From JTS-RE37 sp041744575 (GTDB taxonomy: Bacteria > Bacteroidota > Bacteroidia > Flavobacteriales > Flavobacteriaceae), in the NCBI GenBank assembly GCA_041744575.1, contig JBGTKP010000005.1:1-64000 (forward strand): a stretch of 64,000 bases of DNA, written 5' to 3'. Shown piece after piece: positions 56,997 to 64,000 of this stretch; within the stretch, counting starts at the first letter, position 1, and every line of letters begins with the position of its first letter. The notes beneath the pieces were generated by a model. It made no database searches. It was given only the letters and a program-made list of their open reading frames with translations, and was not told the DNA's origin. Both the position numbers and the translations under genes were made by a program.

Positions 56997-57149
56997 TTAC
57001 TTTTTGGATAACCATTCATTCACCATTTCAGGAGGCATTACGGCCTCCATAAAGGTATATGCACCGCTTTTAGGCGATTTAACCATTTTAATGGCTTTTG
57101 TAAGTCGCTTTGAGGATCCTTGTAATGATGCAACAGTTTTCTTTGCCAT
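56997..57149 (-). CDS. DUF4295 small ribosome-associated protein
   Basis: 50 residues, MAKKTVASLQGSSKRLTKAI at the N-terminus and PPEMVNEWLSKK at the end. This is the DUF4295 family, found almost only in Bacteroidota and always next to rpmG. Very basic, so probably RNA- or ribosome-bound. Separated from rpmG by 6 bp. Confidence 0.9.
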   Translation of the reverse strand: MAKKTVASLQGSSKRLTKAIKMVKSPKSGAYTFMEAVMPPEMVNEWLSKK

Positions 57150-57155
57150 GTTTCC

Positions 57156-57338
57156 TTATTTTATCTCTTTATGAACGGTCATCTTTTTCAGGATAGGATT
57201 GAATTTCTTAATTTCCATCCTGTCGGGGCTGTTTTTTTTATTCTTGGTGGTGATATAACGGGAAGTACCCGGTTTACCCGATTCCTTATGCTCGGTACAC
57301 TCCAAAATTACCTGAACCCTGTTTCCTTTCTTTGCCAT
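57156..57338 (-). CDS. rpmG: Ribosomal protein L33
   Basis: 60 residues. The L33 signature is seen in RVQVILECTEHKESG and RYITTKNKKNSPDRMEIKKF. Only one Cys remains (C14), so this is a zinc-free (C-minus) form. Part of the large ribosomal subunit. In the operon rpmB-rpmG-DUF4295. Confidence 0.96.
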   Translation of the reverse strand: MAKKGNRVQVILECTEHKESGKPGTSRYITTKNKKNSPDRMEIKKFNPILKKMTVHKEIK

Positions 57339-57356
57339 GATACGCTGGTACTACAA

Positions 57357-57593
57357 TTATTTGATCAACCCCTTCTCCCTGGCTTCCTTCAGCACAGCGG
57401 AGATTCCTTTTTTGTTTATGGACTTGAGCGCCCTGGTAGAAACTTTCAGTGTCACCCAGCGGTCTTCCTCCGGAATATAAAAACGTTTTTTTGACAGATT
57501 TACATCAAACCTTCTTTTGGTCTTATTGATCGAAAAGGAGACGTTATTTCCAACCATTGCCTTCTTTCCGGTAATCTCACAGACTTTTGACAT
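57357..57593 (-). CDS. rpmB: Ribosomal protein L28
   Basis: 78 residues. MSKVCEITGKKAMVGNNVSF followed by NKTKRRFDVN is the canonical L28 N-terminus; the tail TRALKSINKKGISAVL is also conserved. Large-subunit protein. First gene of its operon with a good promoter 33-63 bp upstream. Confidence 0.97.
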   Translation of the reverse strand: MSKVCEITGKKAMVGNNVSFSINKTKRRFDVNLSKKRFYIPEEDRWVTLKVSTRALKSINKKGISAVLKEAREKGLIK

Positions 57594-57625
57594 AACGCTT
57601 TATTTACTAGATTTCAAACAGGCTG

Positions 57626-57656
57626 CAAATTTAGATCATTTTGCGCTACCGGCAAA
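57626..57656 (-). promoter_or_regulatory. Promoter of the rpmB-rpmG-DUF4295 operon
   Basis: Minus-strand -33 TTTG (57653-57656), 19-nt spacer, -7 TAAATTTG (57626-57633). It agrees with the Bacteroidota TTTG/TAnnTTTG consensus, giving a leader of about 27 nt. Confidence 0.65.
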
Positions 57657-57664
57657 ATTATGAT

Positions 57665-58915
57665 CTAGAAATTTAAAATTTCTTTATGGAGCAATTCGAA
57701 GGCCTTATTAACGGATTTTGCCACGATTCGGGTGCGGTGATTCCCCATACTGAAACGTTCTGCCGACACCCCTTTTTCCGTAGCTATGGCAATAAAAACA
57801 GTACCTATATCAGCATCCGAATCCCCTTTGTCAGGCCCGGCATTACCTGTGGTGGCGATGCCTATATCTGCACTCATGATTTCACGGACCCGGACGGCCA
57901 TTGCCTCAGCCACCTCTTTGCTGACAACGGAATGCTTGCGGATCAGTGTCCATGGCACTCCTAGCAAGTCGGCCTTGACCCGGGTTGCGTAGCTAACGAT
58001 ACTGCCGACAAAGCATGCAGAGGCCCCGGGGATAGAGGTAATTATTTCCGCAATTTTACCCCCCGTAAAGCTCTCAGCAGTCGCCAGCGTTACTTTTTTA
58101 TCTATCAGCAGACGTGATACTATAGCTTCGATGGCTTCCTCGGCCTCCAGCCCATAGATAATATCGCCAATGATTCCATAGAGTTTTTCAACTTCCACAT
58201 TAACAGCTTGTTCAAGCACCTCTAGAACCGGTCCCTTCGCTGTCAGCCGCAACCGGACCTTTCCCAGGTTCGGCAGGTAGGCCAACCTGATAAATGCCGG
58301 AAGGGCATCTTCCCATTGCCCGATCCGCTCTGCTATGGCACTTTCTCCAAGTCCGTAGGTTATGATGGTCCGGTGAACTATAAAAGGGCGTTCAAAAGTG
58401 GTGGCAAGCCTGGGAATGACCACCTCGGTCAGCAGATGTTTCATCTCAAAAGGCACCCCGGGAAGGGAGATAAAGACTTTTTGGCCGTCTTCAAACCACA
58501 TGCCAGGTGCCGTACCAAAGGCATTTGGCAATACATCGGCTCTGGAAGGCACGAGCGCCTGTTGTCTGTTCAGGTCCGAAATGGGTGTAGTCAGATAGTT
58601 CCGGAATAACAGCTCAATGTGCTCGAGGACATCAGGACGCTCCACCAGGAAATCATCAAAGTAAGCGCACAACGTGTGTTTGGTAATATCATCCTTTGTA
58701 GGTCCAAGGCCCCCGGTTGTAAGAATAATATCTGCCCGGGAAGAGGCTTCCCCCAATGCGGCAAGTATATGTTCCCGTTCGTCCTGCACGGAGGTAATCT
58801 GATAGACTGAAATGCCCAATTTGTTCAGCTCCCTGGCGATAAATGCAGAATTGGTATCCACTATCTGACCTATCAGGATTTCATCACCAATTGTAATGAT
58901 CTCAGCGAATATCAC
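57665..58915 (-). CDS. cinA: CinA-like nicotinamide-nucleotide amidase/competence protein
   Basis: 416 residues. N-terminal molybdopterin-binding-like (COG1058) domain (GDEILIGQIVDTNSAFIA, TTGGLGPTKDD) and a C-terminal PncC-type amidase domain (ATAESFTGGKIAEIITSIPG, then ATTGNAGPDKGD). It hydrolyses nicotinamide mononucleotide for NAD recycling and is often tied to damage response. The start is GTG at 58915, overlapping the Hpt gene stop (GTGA). Confidence 0.93.
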   Translation of the reverse strand: MIFAEIITIGDEILIGQIVDTNSAFIARELNKLGISVYQITSVQDEREHILAALGEASSRADIILTTGGLGPTKDDITKHTLCAYFDDFLVERPDVLEHIELLFRNYLTTPISDLNRQQALVPSRADVLPNAFGTAPGMWFEDGQKVFISLPGVPFEMKHLLTEVVIPRLATTFERPFIVHRTIITYGLGESAIAERIGQWEDALPAFIRLAYLPNLGKVRLRLTAKGPVLEVLEQAVNVEVEKLYGIIGDIIYGLEAEEAIEAIVSRLLIDKKVTLATAESFTGGKIAEIITSIPGASACFVGSIVSYATRVKADLLGVPWTLIRKHSVVSKEVAEAMAVRVREIMSADIGIATTGNAGPDKGDSDADIGTVFIAIATEKGVSAERFSMGNHRTRIVAKSVNKAFELLHKEILNF

Positions 58916-59250
58916 AAATTAAAATCCTTTTTCAGCTCAGACATCACCTGATGGATGTCCTTTTTCAGGGTGGGGAATTTTCTCTCGATTTCGGCACTGT
59001 TTTCGGCACTTTTACCCAACGTTTCAATTTCCAGGGCAGTTGCCCTGGTTTGTTCCATGCCAAGAAGATCTACGTTCGGCTTGATCTTATGTGCAAGCTT
59101 GTAAACCTTGTCATAGTCCCTTCCCGTAATGGCCGTTTCAAGATCTTCCAGATCCTGCGGAACCTCTTCCAGAAAAACGGAAATCACTGAATTGACAAAG
59201 TCCTGGTCTCCGTCGGCCATTTCATTAATTTTGTCCAGATTGTATATCAT
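58912..59250 (-). CDS. Hpt-domain phosphotransfer protein
   Basis: 112 residues, essentially a single Hpt four-helix domain. The phospho-accepting His is in YKLAHKIKPN, with the following LLGM helix conserved. It would accept phosphate from a response regulator receiver and pass it on, but no partner kinase lies nearby. Its ATG shares one base with the FAH gene stop and its own stop overlaps cinA. Confidence 0.9.
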   Translation of the reverse strand: MIYNLDKINEMADGDQDFVNSVISVFLEEVPQDLEDLETAITGRDYDKVYKLAHKIKPNVDLLGMEQTRATALEIETLGKSAENSAEIERKFPTLKKDIHQVMSELKKDFNL

Positions 59251-59861
59251 TAGCGTATTTTAACTGAAAATAATTCCTGTCCTTCAAGCGACCCCGAAAG
59301 GTAATCATTTGCCTGAATCCTTCCAACCCCTTCCGGAGTACCCGTAAAAATAACATCGCCTTTTTTAAGTGTAAAAAACCGAGAGACATAGGCGATCAGG
59401 TCATCGGTCTTCCATAGCATATTGGCCGTATTCCCTTTTTGAACGGTCACTCCGTTTTTAACCAGGGAAAAAGATAGGTTGTTCAAATCCTTGAATCCTT
59501 CCTTCGACACCCATCTGCCCAGCACCGCGGATCCATCAAAACCTTTTGCCTTCTCCCATGGCAGCCCTTTGTCCTTGAGTTCAGCTTGCAGGTCCCGAGC
59601 TGTAAAATCAATCCCAAGTCCGACTTCATCGTAGTAGGTATGGGCAAAGCGGGGTTGAATATGTTTTCCAACCTTTTTTATTTTAATCAATACCTCCACC
59701 TCATAATGCACTTCCCGGCTGAATTCCGGCATGTAAAAATCCTGTTCCGCAGGGAGCACGGCCGAATCCGGTTTTATGAACACCACCGGCTCCGAAGGCC
59801 TTTCATTGGCAAGTTCCCGGATATGTTCCGCATAGTTCCGGCCAATACATATGATCTTCAT
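59250..59861 (-). CDS. Fumarylacetoacetate hydrolase-family protein
   Basis: 203 residues from the ATG at 59861, which starts directly with KIICIGRNYAEHIRELAN, the FAH N-terminal motif; the frame is open further upstream. Metal-binding acidic residues are seen in VHYEVEVLIKI and GLGIDFTARD, and the end carries KGDVIFTGTPEGVGRI. It is likely a 2-keto acid or acylpyruvate hydrolase (YcgM-like). Translationally coupled to Hpt. Confidence 0.9.
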   Translation of the reverse strand: MKIICIGRNYAEHIRELANERPSEPVVFIKPDSAVLPAEQDFYMPEFSREVHYEVEVLIKIKKVGKHIQPRFAHTYYDEVGLGIDFTARDLQAELKDKGLPWEKAKGFDGSAVLGRWVSKEGFKDLNNLSFSLVKNGVTVQKGNTANMLWKTDDLIAYVSRFFTLKKGDVIFTGTPEGVGRIQANDYLSGSLEGQELFSVKIR

Positions 59862-59949
59862 AATCGTATTACTTAAAAAGGCCTCCCGGATTTGGCTCCA
59901 GTTCTCAGGGACCAAGTTTTATTGTAACTGCCGATCCTTGCCTTCACTT

Positions 59950-60723
59950 CTATAATTTATTATTCAATTTGCTGAGTTTTAGTTGTGTCAGCACTTTCTT
60001 TGTGTATAGCGGGAAATCGGCATTCAAAATCCACCCGAAATACCCCGGTTCACTTTCCAGGACATCGGCCACCTTCTTGCCTTTGTGTTTCCCGAAGGAG
60101 AAAATTTCCTCGTCCTCCTCGTCCAGTACAATGAAACCTGCGAAATCGACCGACTGCTTACGCCTGGAAAATTCAGCGAGTTTCCTGATATTATTCTCAA
60201 GTTCAGGATACCTTTCCAATTGGGCCAGCATGACCTCATAAGTTGCAAGGGTGTCGGCACTGGCACTGTGTGCATTCGTAAGTTCCTTATTACAATAAAA
60301 TCGATAGGCTGCTTCGAGGCTTCTGCTTTCCATTTTATGAAATATGGTCTGGACATCTACCGAAACAGTATTGCGCATGTCAAAGTCGATACCAGCCCTT
60401 AGCATTTCCTCGGCTAGTAAAGGAATATCAAATCGATCCGAATTAAAACCGGCAAGATCGCAATCCCGGATCATCGAATAAATATCCCGCGAAATAGCCT
60501 TAAAAGCAGGTTCCTCCCTGACCTTCTCATTTGTAATTCCATGTACGGAGACAGACTCTGCGGATATCTCCATTTCCGGATTCACCAGCCAGGTCCGGCT
60601 TTCCTTATTACCATTGGGATGAACTTTGAGGATGGAAATCTCCACTATTCTATCCTTAGCGACATTTGTGCCGGTGGTTTCGAGATCGAAGAAACATATA
60701 CATCTGGTGAGCTTTAATTCCAT
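59950..60723 (-). CDS. DnaQ-like 3'-5' exonuclease
   Basis: 257 residues. DEDDh exonuclease: D13 and E15 in FFDLETTG, the second Asp in LAGFNSDRFDIPLL, and the His/Asp pair in NAHSASADTLATYEVM. The C-terminal domain (FSFGKHKGKKVADV, then GYFGWIL) is a small add-on seen in flavobacterial proteins of this kind. It could be a repair or editing nuclease; not clearly the Pol III epsilon subunit. Confidence 0.88.
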   Translation of the reverse strand: MELKLTRCICFFDLETTGTNVAKDRIVEISILKVHPNGNKESRTWLVNPEMEISAESVSVHGITNEKVREEPAFKAISRDIYSMIRDCDLAGFNSDRFDIPLLAEEMLRAGIDFDMRNTVSVDVQTIFHKMESRSLEAAYRFYCNKELTNAHSASADTLATYEVMLAQLERYPELENNIRKLAEFSRRKQSVDFAGFIVLDEEDEEIFSFGKHKGKKVADVLESEPGYFGWILNADFPLYTKKVLTQLKLSKLNNKL

Positions 60724-60867
60724 GAGGGCCGGATTTGTGCAAAGATAATTCTTATAAATAAGGAAACCCTGAAGTATTCACCCCCATTACAGGACATGGC
60801 GCCAATATCTGAAAGAAGATCACCGATTCAAAGTGAACTCCTTCCATTCCCGAAATAATTACTGAAT

Positions 60868-62223
60868 TTATATTTCCCTTTTGAGGTCCCATTCCTGCAG
60901 GTAGTCGGCAACAGCTTTTACGAACATTCCTCCCAAGGCACCATTAACCACCCGATGATCATAACTATGGGAGAGAAACATTTTACTACGGATACCGATA
61001 AAATCCCCATCCTCTGTTTCAATAACGGCTGGCATTTTCCGGATGGCTCCGAGCGCCAATATTCCGACTTGCGGCTGATTGATGATCGGAGTGCCGAAGA
61101 CACTTCCAAAAGTACCCACGTTGGTGACTGTGTAGGTGCCATCCTGAATTTCATCAGGTTTTAAGTTGTTGTTCCGTGCACGGGAGGCAAGATCATTGAC
61201 CACCTTGGCCATCCCTACAAGATTAAGAAGATCGGCATTCTTAATTACCGGTACGATAAGATTTCCGTCAGGCAATGCTGTTGCCATGCCGATATTGATA
61301 TTCTTTTTCCTGATGACATTATCCCCATCCAGGGAGATATTCATCATGGGAAAATGTTTCAACGCCTTGGCTACAGCTTCAATAAAAATGGGTGTAAAAG
61401 TCAGTTTTTCCCCTTCGCGCTTTTCAAAGGCATCCTTCACCCTGTTCCTCCAATTGACAACATTCGTAACATCAACTTCCACAAAACTCTGAACATGTGC
61501 CGAGGTGCTCACACTATTTACCATATGCTGGGCAATGAGTTTTCCCATGCGCGACAATGGTATGACCTCAAGGTCTGTCGTTTTTTTGGTAATATGCGTG
61601 GCAGACTGATCAGGTTGTGTTTCTTTTTGAACAACTTCCTTCTTCACCTCGGGCATCGCCACCGGTTGCCGGGCAGGTTTCTCCGGCACGGTCGATTTGC
61701 CACGGGATGCCACAAAAGCAAGGATGTCGTTTTTTGTTACCCTGCCTTCGCTTCCCGTTCCTGGGATCGCATCCAGTTCCGCAAGGGCAATTCCCTCCTG
61801 ACTGGCAATATTTTTTACTAACGGAGAATAAAACCTGTCTGAAATTTCCCGGGGTGCTTTACCGTCGTTTCTACCTGTCTCCTGTTCCTCCGCTGTACCG
61901 GAATTGTCATCTGATGTAAGCTGCTTTTCTACATTTTTCTGAACACCCTTCTCCACTACTTTATTGGCGACCGCCGCCTCCCCATTGCGTTCTATTACTG
62001 CTACTGTCTGGCCAACTTTAATAATGTCGTCGACGTCGAATAATTTTTCAACCAGCACCCCTTCAACCTCACTGGGCACTTCAGAATCTACCTTGTCTGT
62101 AGCAATCTCAAATACCGCTTCATCCATTTCAATAACATCGCCAACCTCCTTTAGCCAGGAAGTCAGTGTAGCCTCCGCCACACTTTCACCCATCTGGGGT
62201 AATTTCAGTTCAAATTTTGACAT
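60868..62223 (-). CDS. 2-oxo acid dehydrogenase E2 (dihydrolipoamide acyltransferase)
   Basis: 451 residues. Lipoyl domain with K44 in ATDKVDSEVPS, then a linker, a peripheral-subunit-binding domain (YSPLVKNIASQEGIALAEL...GSEGRVTKNDIL) and the catalytic core. The active-site motif reads H423-x3-N427-G where most E2s have HxxxDG. The likely complex is branched-chain 2-oxoacid dehydrogenase, but the E1 genes are not here, so specificity is open. A -7-like TATTTTTG lies at 62261-62268. Confidence 0.9.
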   Translation of the reverse strand: MSKFELKLPQMGESVAEATLTSWLKEVGDVIEMDEAVFEIATDKVDSEVPSEVEGVLVEKLFDVDDIIKVGQTVAVIERNGEAAVANKVVEKGVQKNVEKQLTSDDNSGTAEEQETGRNDGKAPREISDRFYSPLVKNIASQEGIALAELDAIPGTGSEGRVTKNDILAFVASRGKSTVPEKPARQPVAMPEVKKEVVQKETQPDQSATHITKKTTDLEVIPLSRMGKLIAQHMVNSVSTSAHVQSFVEVDVTNVVNWRNRVKDAFEKREGEKLTFTPIFIEAVAKALKHFPMMNISLDGDNVIRKKNINIGMATALPDGNLIVPVIKNADLLNLVGMAKVVNDLASRARNNNLKPDEIQDGTYTVTNVGTFGSVFGTPIINQPQVGILALGAIRKMPAVIETEDGDFIGIRSKMFLSHSYDHRVVNGALGGMFVKAVADYLQEWDLKREI

Positions 62224-62309
62224 ATTATTAATTAAGATGTATTTTACGCGAATTATTTTGCAAAAATAATAAAATTCTACCCATTTATTTATGCTAAACG
62301 TACAACGGA

Positions 62310-62930
62310 CTAGGAAACTCTAAAGGAACCTTCAAAGGGAATCCTGTTCAGTATACTTCTGCCCAGCGTTACTTCATCGGCATACTCCAGTTCGTCTCCC
62401 ACCGCAATGCCTCTGGCGATGGTTGATGTCTTCACGTTTAAGCCTTCTAATTGCTTGTAGATATAGAAATTGGTGGTATCCCCTTCCATAGTAGAACTTA
62501 AGGCAAATATCAATTCACTGATCTCTCCCTGTCTTACCCTGTCCACCAATGCAAGTATGGTCAGGTCCATAGGGCCTACCCCTTCCATAGGTGAGATTTT
62601 TCCTCCGAGCACATGATACAATCCTTTGTATTGGGCCGTTTGTTCTATGGCCATAACGTCCCGGATATCCTCCACAATGCACAGGATCGTAGAATCCCTG
62701 CGGGGGTTAGAACAAATCTCGCATAATTCGTTGTCTGAAATATTATGGCAGCTGCCACAAAATTTTATATCCTCGCGCAAGGCCTGAATGGCGAGGCTCA
62801 GTCGGCTGGTCTGTTCCGTGGGTTGTTTTAAAAGATGTAGTACAAGTCTCAGCGCTGTGCGCTTGCCGATGCCCGGTAACTGGGACATTTCATAGACGGC
62901 ATTTTCCAGGAGCCTGGATGAAAATTCCAT
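62310..62930 (-). CDS. recR: Recombination protein RecR
   Basis: 206 residues. N-terminal helix-hairpin-helix (LPGIGKRTALRLVLHLL), the Cys4 zinc finger C58, C61, C70, C73, then a Toprim domain (ILCIVEDIRDVMAIE) and the typical GISPMEGVGP-type tract. It works with RecF/RecO in gap repair. It stands alone next to the symporter gene, oriented divergently. Confidence 0.96.
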   Translation of the reverse strand: MEFSSRLLENAVYEMSQLPGIGKRTALRLVLHLLKQPTEQTSRLSLAIQALREDIKFCGSCHNISDNELCEICSNPRRDSTILCIVEDIRDVMAIEQTAQYKGLYHVLGGKISPMEGVGPMDLTILALVDRVRQGEISELIFALSSTMEGDTTNFYIYKQLEGLNVKTSTIARGIAVGDELEYADEVTLGRSILNRIPFEGSFRVS

Positions 62931-62988
62931 AAGGGCAAAATTACGTACTATTTTTACTTTTTGTACTTTGCGTCCGAATTTTATTTCT

Positions 62989-64000
62989 ATGACCCCTCTC
63001 CATATTTTGCTGCTTATAGGCGGTTATTTTATGCTTCTTTTGTTGATTTCTTATTTCACCGGTAAAAACGATTCCAATCTGGATTTTTTCAAGGCAGGCA
63101 AGCAATCTCCATGGTACCTGGTGGCTTTTGGAATGGTTGGTGCCTCCCTTTCCGGCGTTACATTTATCTCCGTCCCGGGTTGGGTGGCAAGTTCCCAATT
63201 CAGTTATATGCAGGTGGTTTTTGGCTACCTGGTCGGTTATTTTATTATCGCCTTTGTCCTCATGCCGGTCTACTACCGCCTGAATGTGACCTCTATCTAT
63301 GAATACCTGCAGCAGCGATTTGGGAGAACGAGTTACAAAACGGGTGCATTGTCCTTTTTTGTTTCGAGAGTCCTCGGTGCCTCCTTCAGGTTATTTCTGG
63401 TGGCGATTGTCCTTCAGGAATTTGTATTCGATTCCTGGGGCATTCCTTTTGAACTTACGGTGATCTTCTCCATCCTCCTCATCTGGATTTATACTTTTCG
63501 CGGAGGGATAAAGACCATTGTCTGGACAGATACCCTTCAAACACTTTTTATGCTGGTGTCGGTTGGCCTCTCCATCTATTTCCTGAACGAACAGCTGGGA
63601 TGGAGTTTCACTGAATTTCTCACATCTGAGGAGCTAAAAAATTATAACAGGATTTTTTTTACCGGGGAATTCACGGGTAAAAATCATTTTATTAAGTCCT
63701 TCCTGGGGGGAATGTTCATCACTGTCTGCATGACGGGGCTTGACCAGGACATGATGCAAAAAAACCTCACGTGCAAATCACTGAAGGATGCCCAGAAAAA
63801 TATGGTATCCTTCAGTCTGGTCCTTGTGGCGGTAAATTTTATTTTCCTTCTTTTGGGCGCCCTGCTATTTATTTATGCCGAAAAGTTCGGGATTGCATTG
63901 CCCCTTTTGGACGGGCAACCAAAATCTGACCTGCTTTTTCCTCAGATTGCCATGAAGAGCGGGCTCGGTCCTGTAGTAGCCATAACATTTATCCTTGGTC
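62989..64000 (+). CDS. Sodium:solute symporter (SSF family), N-terminal part
   Basis: The frame opens at ATG 62989 and is still open at the right edge (337 codons). It holds multiple transmembrane helices with SSF motifs: DFFKAGKQSPWYLVAFGMVGASLSGVTF at the N-terminus and TFRGGIKTIVWTDTLQT in the middle, and GLDQDMMQKNLTC, a conserved SSF segment. It would import a solute with Na+; the substrate cannot be told from this part. Confidence 0.9.
   Translation, partial: MTPLHILLLIGGYFMLLLLISYFTGKNDSNLDFFKAGKQSPWYLVAFGMVGASLSGVTFISVPGWVASSQFSYMQVVFGYLVGYFIIAFVLMPVYYRLNVTSIYEYLQQRFGRTSYKTGALSFFVSRVLGASFRLFLVAIVLQEFVFDSWGIPFELTVIFSILLIWIYTFRGGIKTIVWTDTLQTLFMLVSVGLSIYFLNEQLGWSFTEFLTSEELKNYNRIFFTGEFTGKNHFIKSFLGGMFITVCMTGLDQDMMQKNLTCKSLKDAQKNMVSFSLVLVAVNFIFLLLGALLFIYAEKFGIALPLLDGQPKSDLLFPQIAMKSGLGPVVAITFILG

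Noticed and set aside
57156..57338. Zinc-ribbon (C+) form of L33
   Set aside because: Only one Cys is present, so it is the C-minus form.
1..64000. CRISPR arrays, insertion sequences, prophage or restriction-modification islands
   Set aside because: Looked for direct repeats, transposase or phage motifs and methylase/nuclease pairs; none was found.

Overview
The window comes from a Bacteroidota chromosome, most likely a pigmented, probably marine member of the Flavobacteriaceae. Pointers are the rpmB-rpmG-DUF4295-ftsY block, the lipoprotein form of TamA (TamL) beside TamB, many lipoprotein signal peptides, a crtI-crtB-crtZ carotenoid cluster behind a MerR regulator, and repeated -7 elements of the form TAnnTTTG upstream of operons. 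The assignment rests on gene content and promoter style only; no 16S gene is present. No insertion sequence, prophage, CRISPR array or rRNA was seen.

Layout. 1-2.1 kb: the 3' end of a NarL-type histidine kinase overlapping its response regulator, then a small secreted protein. 2.2-6.8 kb, minus strand: a Gfo/Idh/MocA oxidoreductase, a broken TonB-dependent receptor next to a second gene remnant, a vanadium-haloperoxidase/PAP2-type lipoprotein and an outer-membrane barrel. 7.3-10.9 kb: two exported predicted quinoprotein dehydrogenases. 10.9-18.2 kb: the tamB-tamL envelope assembly pair. 18.4-33.6 kb: two complete RND efflux operons (adaptor-pump-TolC, and GbsR regulator-adaptor-pump-NodT-type channel) on either side of a large exported sortilin/BNR-repeat protein. 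33.8-38.6 kb: SDR oxidoreductase, CDF metal exporter, small stress-type protein, tRNA-Leu(GAG), D-amino-acid-dehydrogenase-like flavoprotein and a DUF1080 lipoprotein. 38.9-42.6 kb: a CarH/LitR-like MerR regulator and crtI, crtB, crtZ. 42.6-49.6 kb, minus strand: two TlpA-like thioredoxins, aconitase, a MoxR ATPase and two SurA-like chaperones. 49.7-55.9 kb: an SRPBCC protein with a tiny overlapping gene, three predicted serine hydrolase/amidase lipoproteins, and rimO. 55.9-62.9 kb, minus strand: ftsY, DUF4295, rpmG, rpmB, cinA, an Hpt protein, an FAH-family hydrolase, a DnaQ-like exonuclease, a 2-oxoacid dehydrogenase E2 and recR. The right edge cuts a sodium:solute symporter.

How the genes fit together. 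Much of the window serves the cell envelope: tamL/tamB and the SurA-like proteins for outer-membrane protein biogenesis, two RND pumps for export, and lipoprotein hydrolases and quinoproteins for periplasmic chemistry. The carotenoid block has the layout of a light-responsive pigment switch: the regulator keeps the cobalamin-binding signatures of CarH/LitR proteins, but by spacing lacks the histidine that becomes the second cobalt ligand in illuminated Thermus CarH. That locus, the TlpA copy that lost one active-site cysteine, the two-repeat haloperoxidase-like protein and the terminator lying inside a coding sequence are the points most worth following up. I did not find a clearly new multi-gene defence or mobile system.
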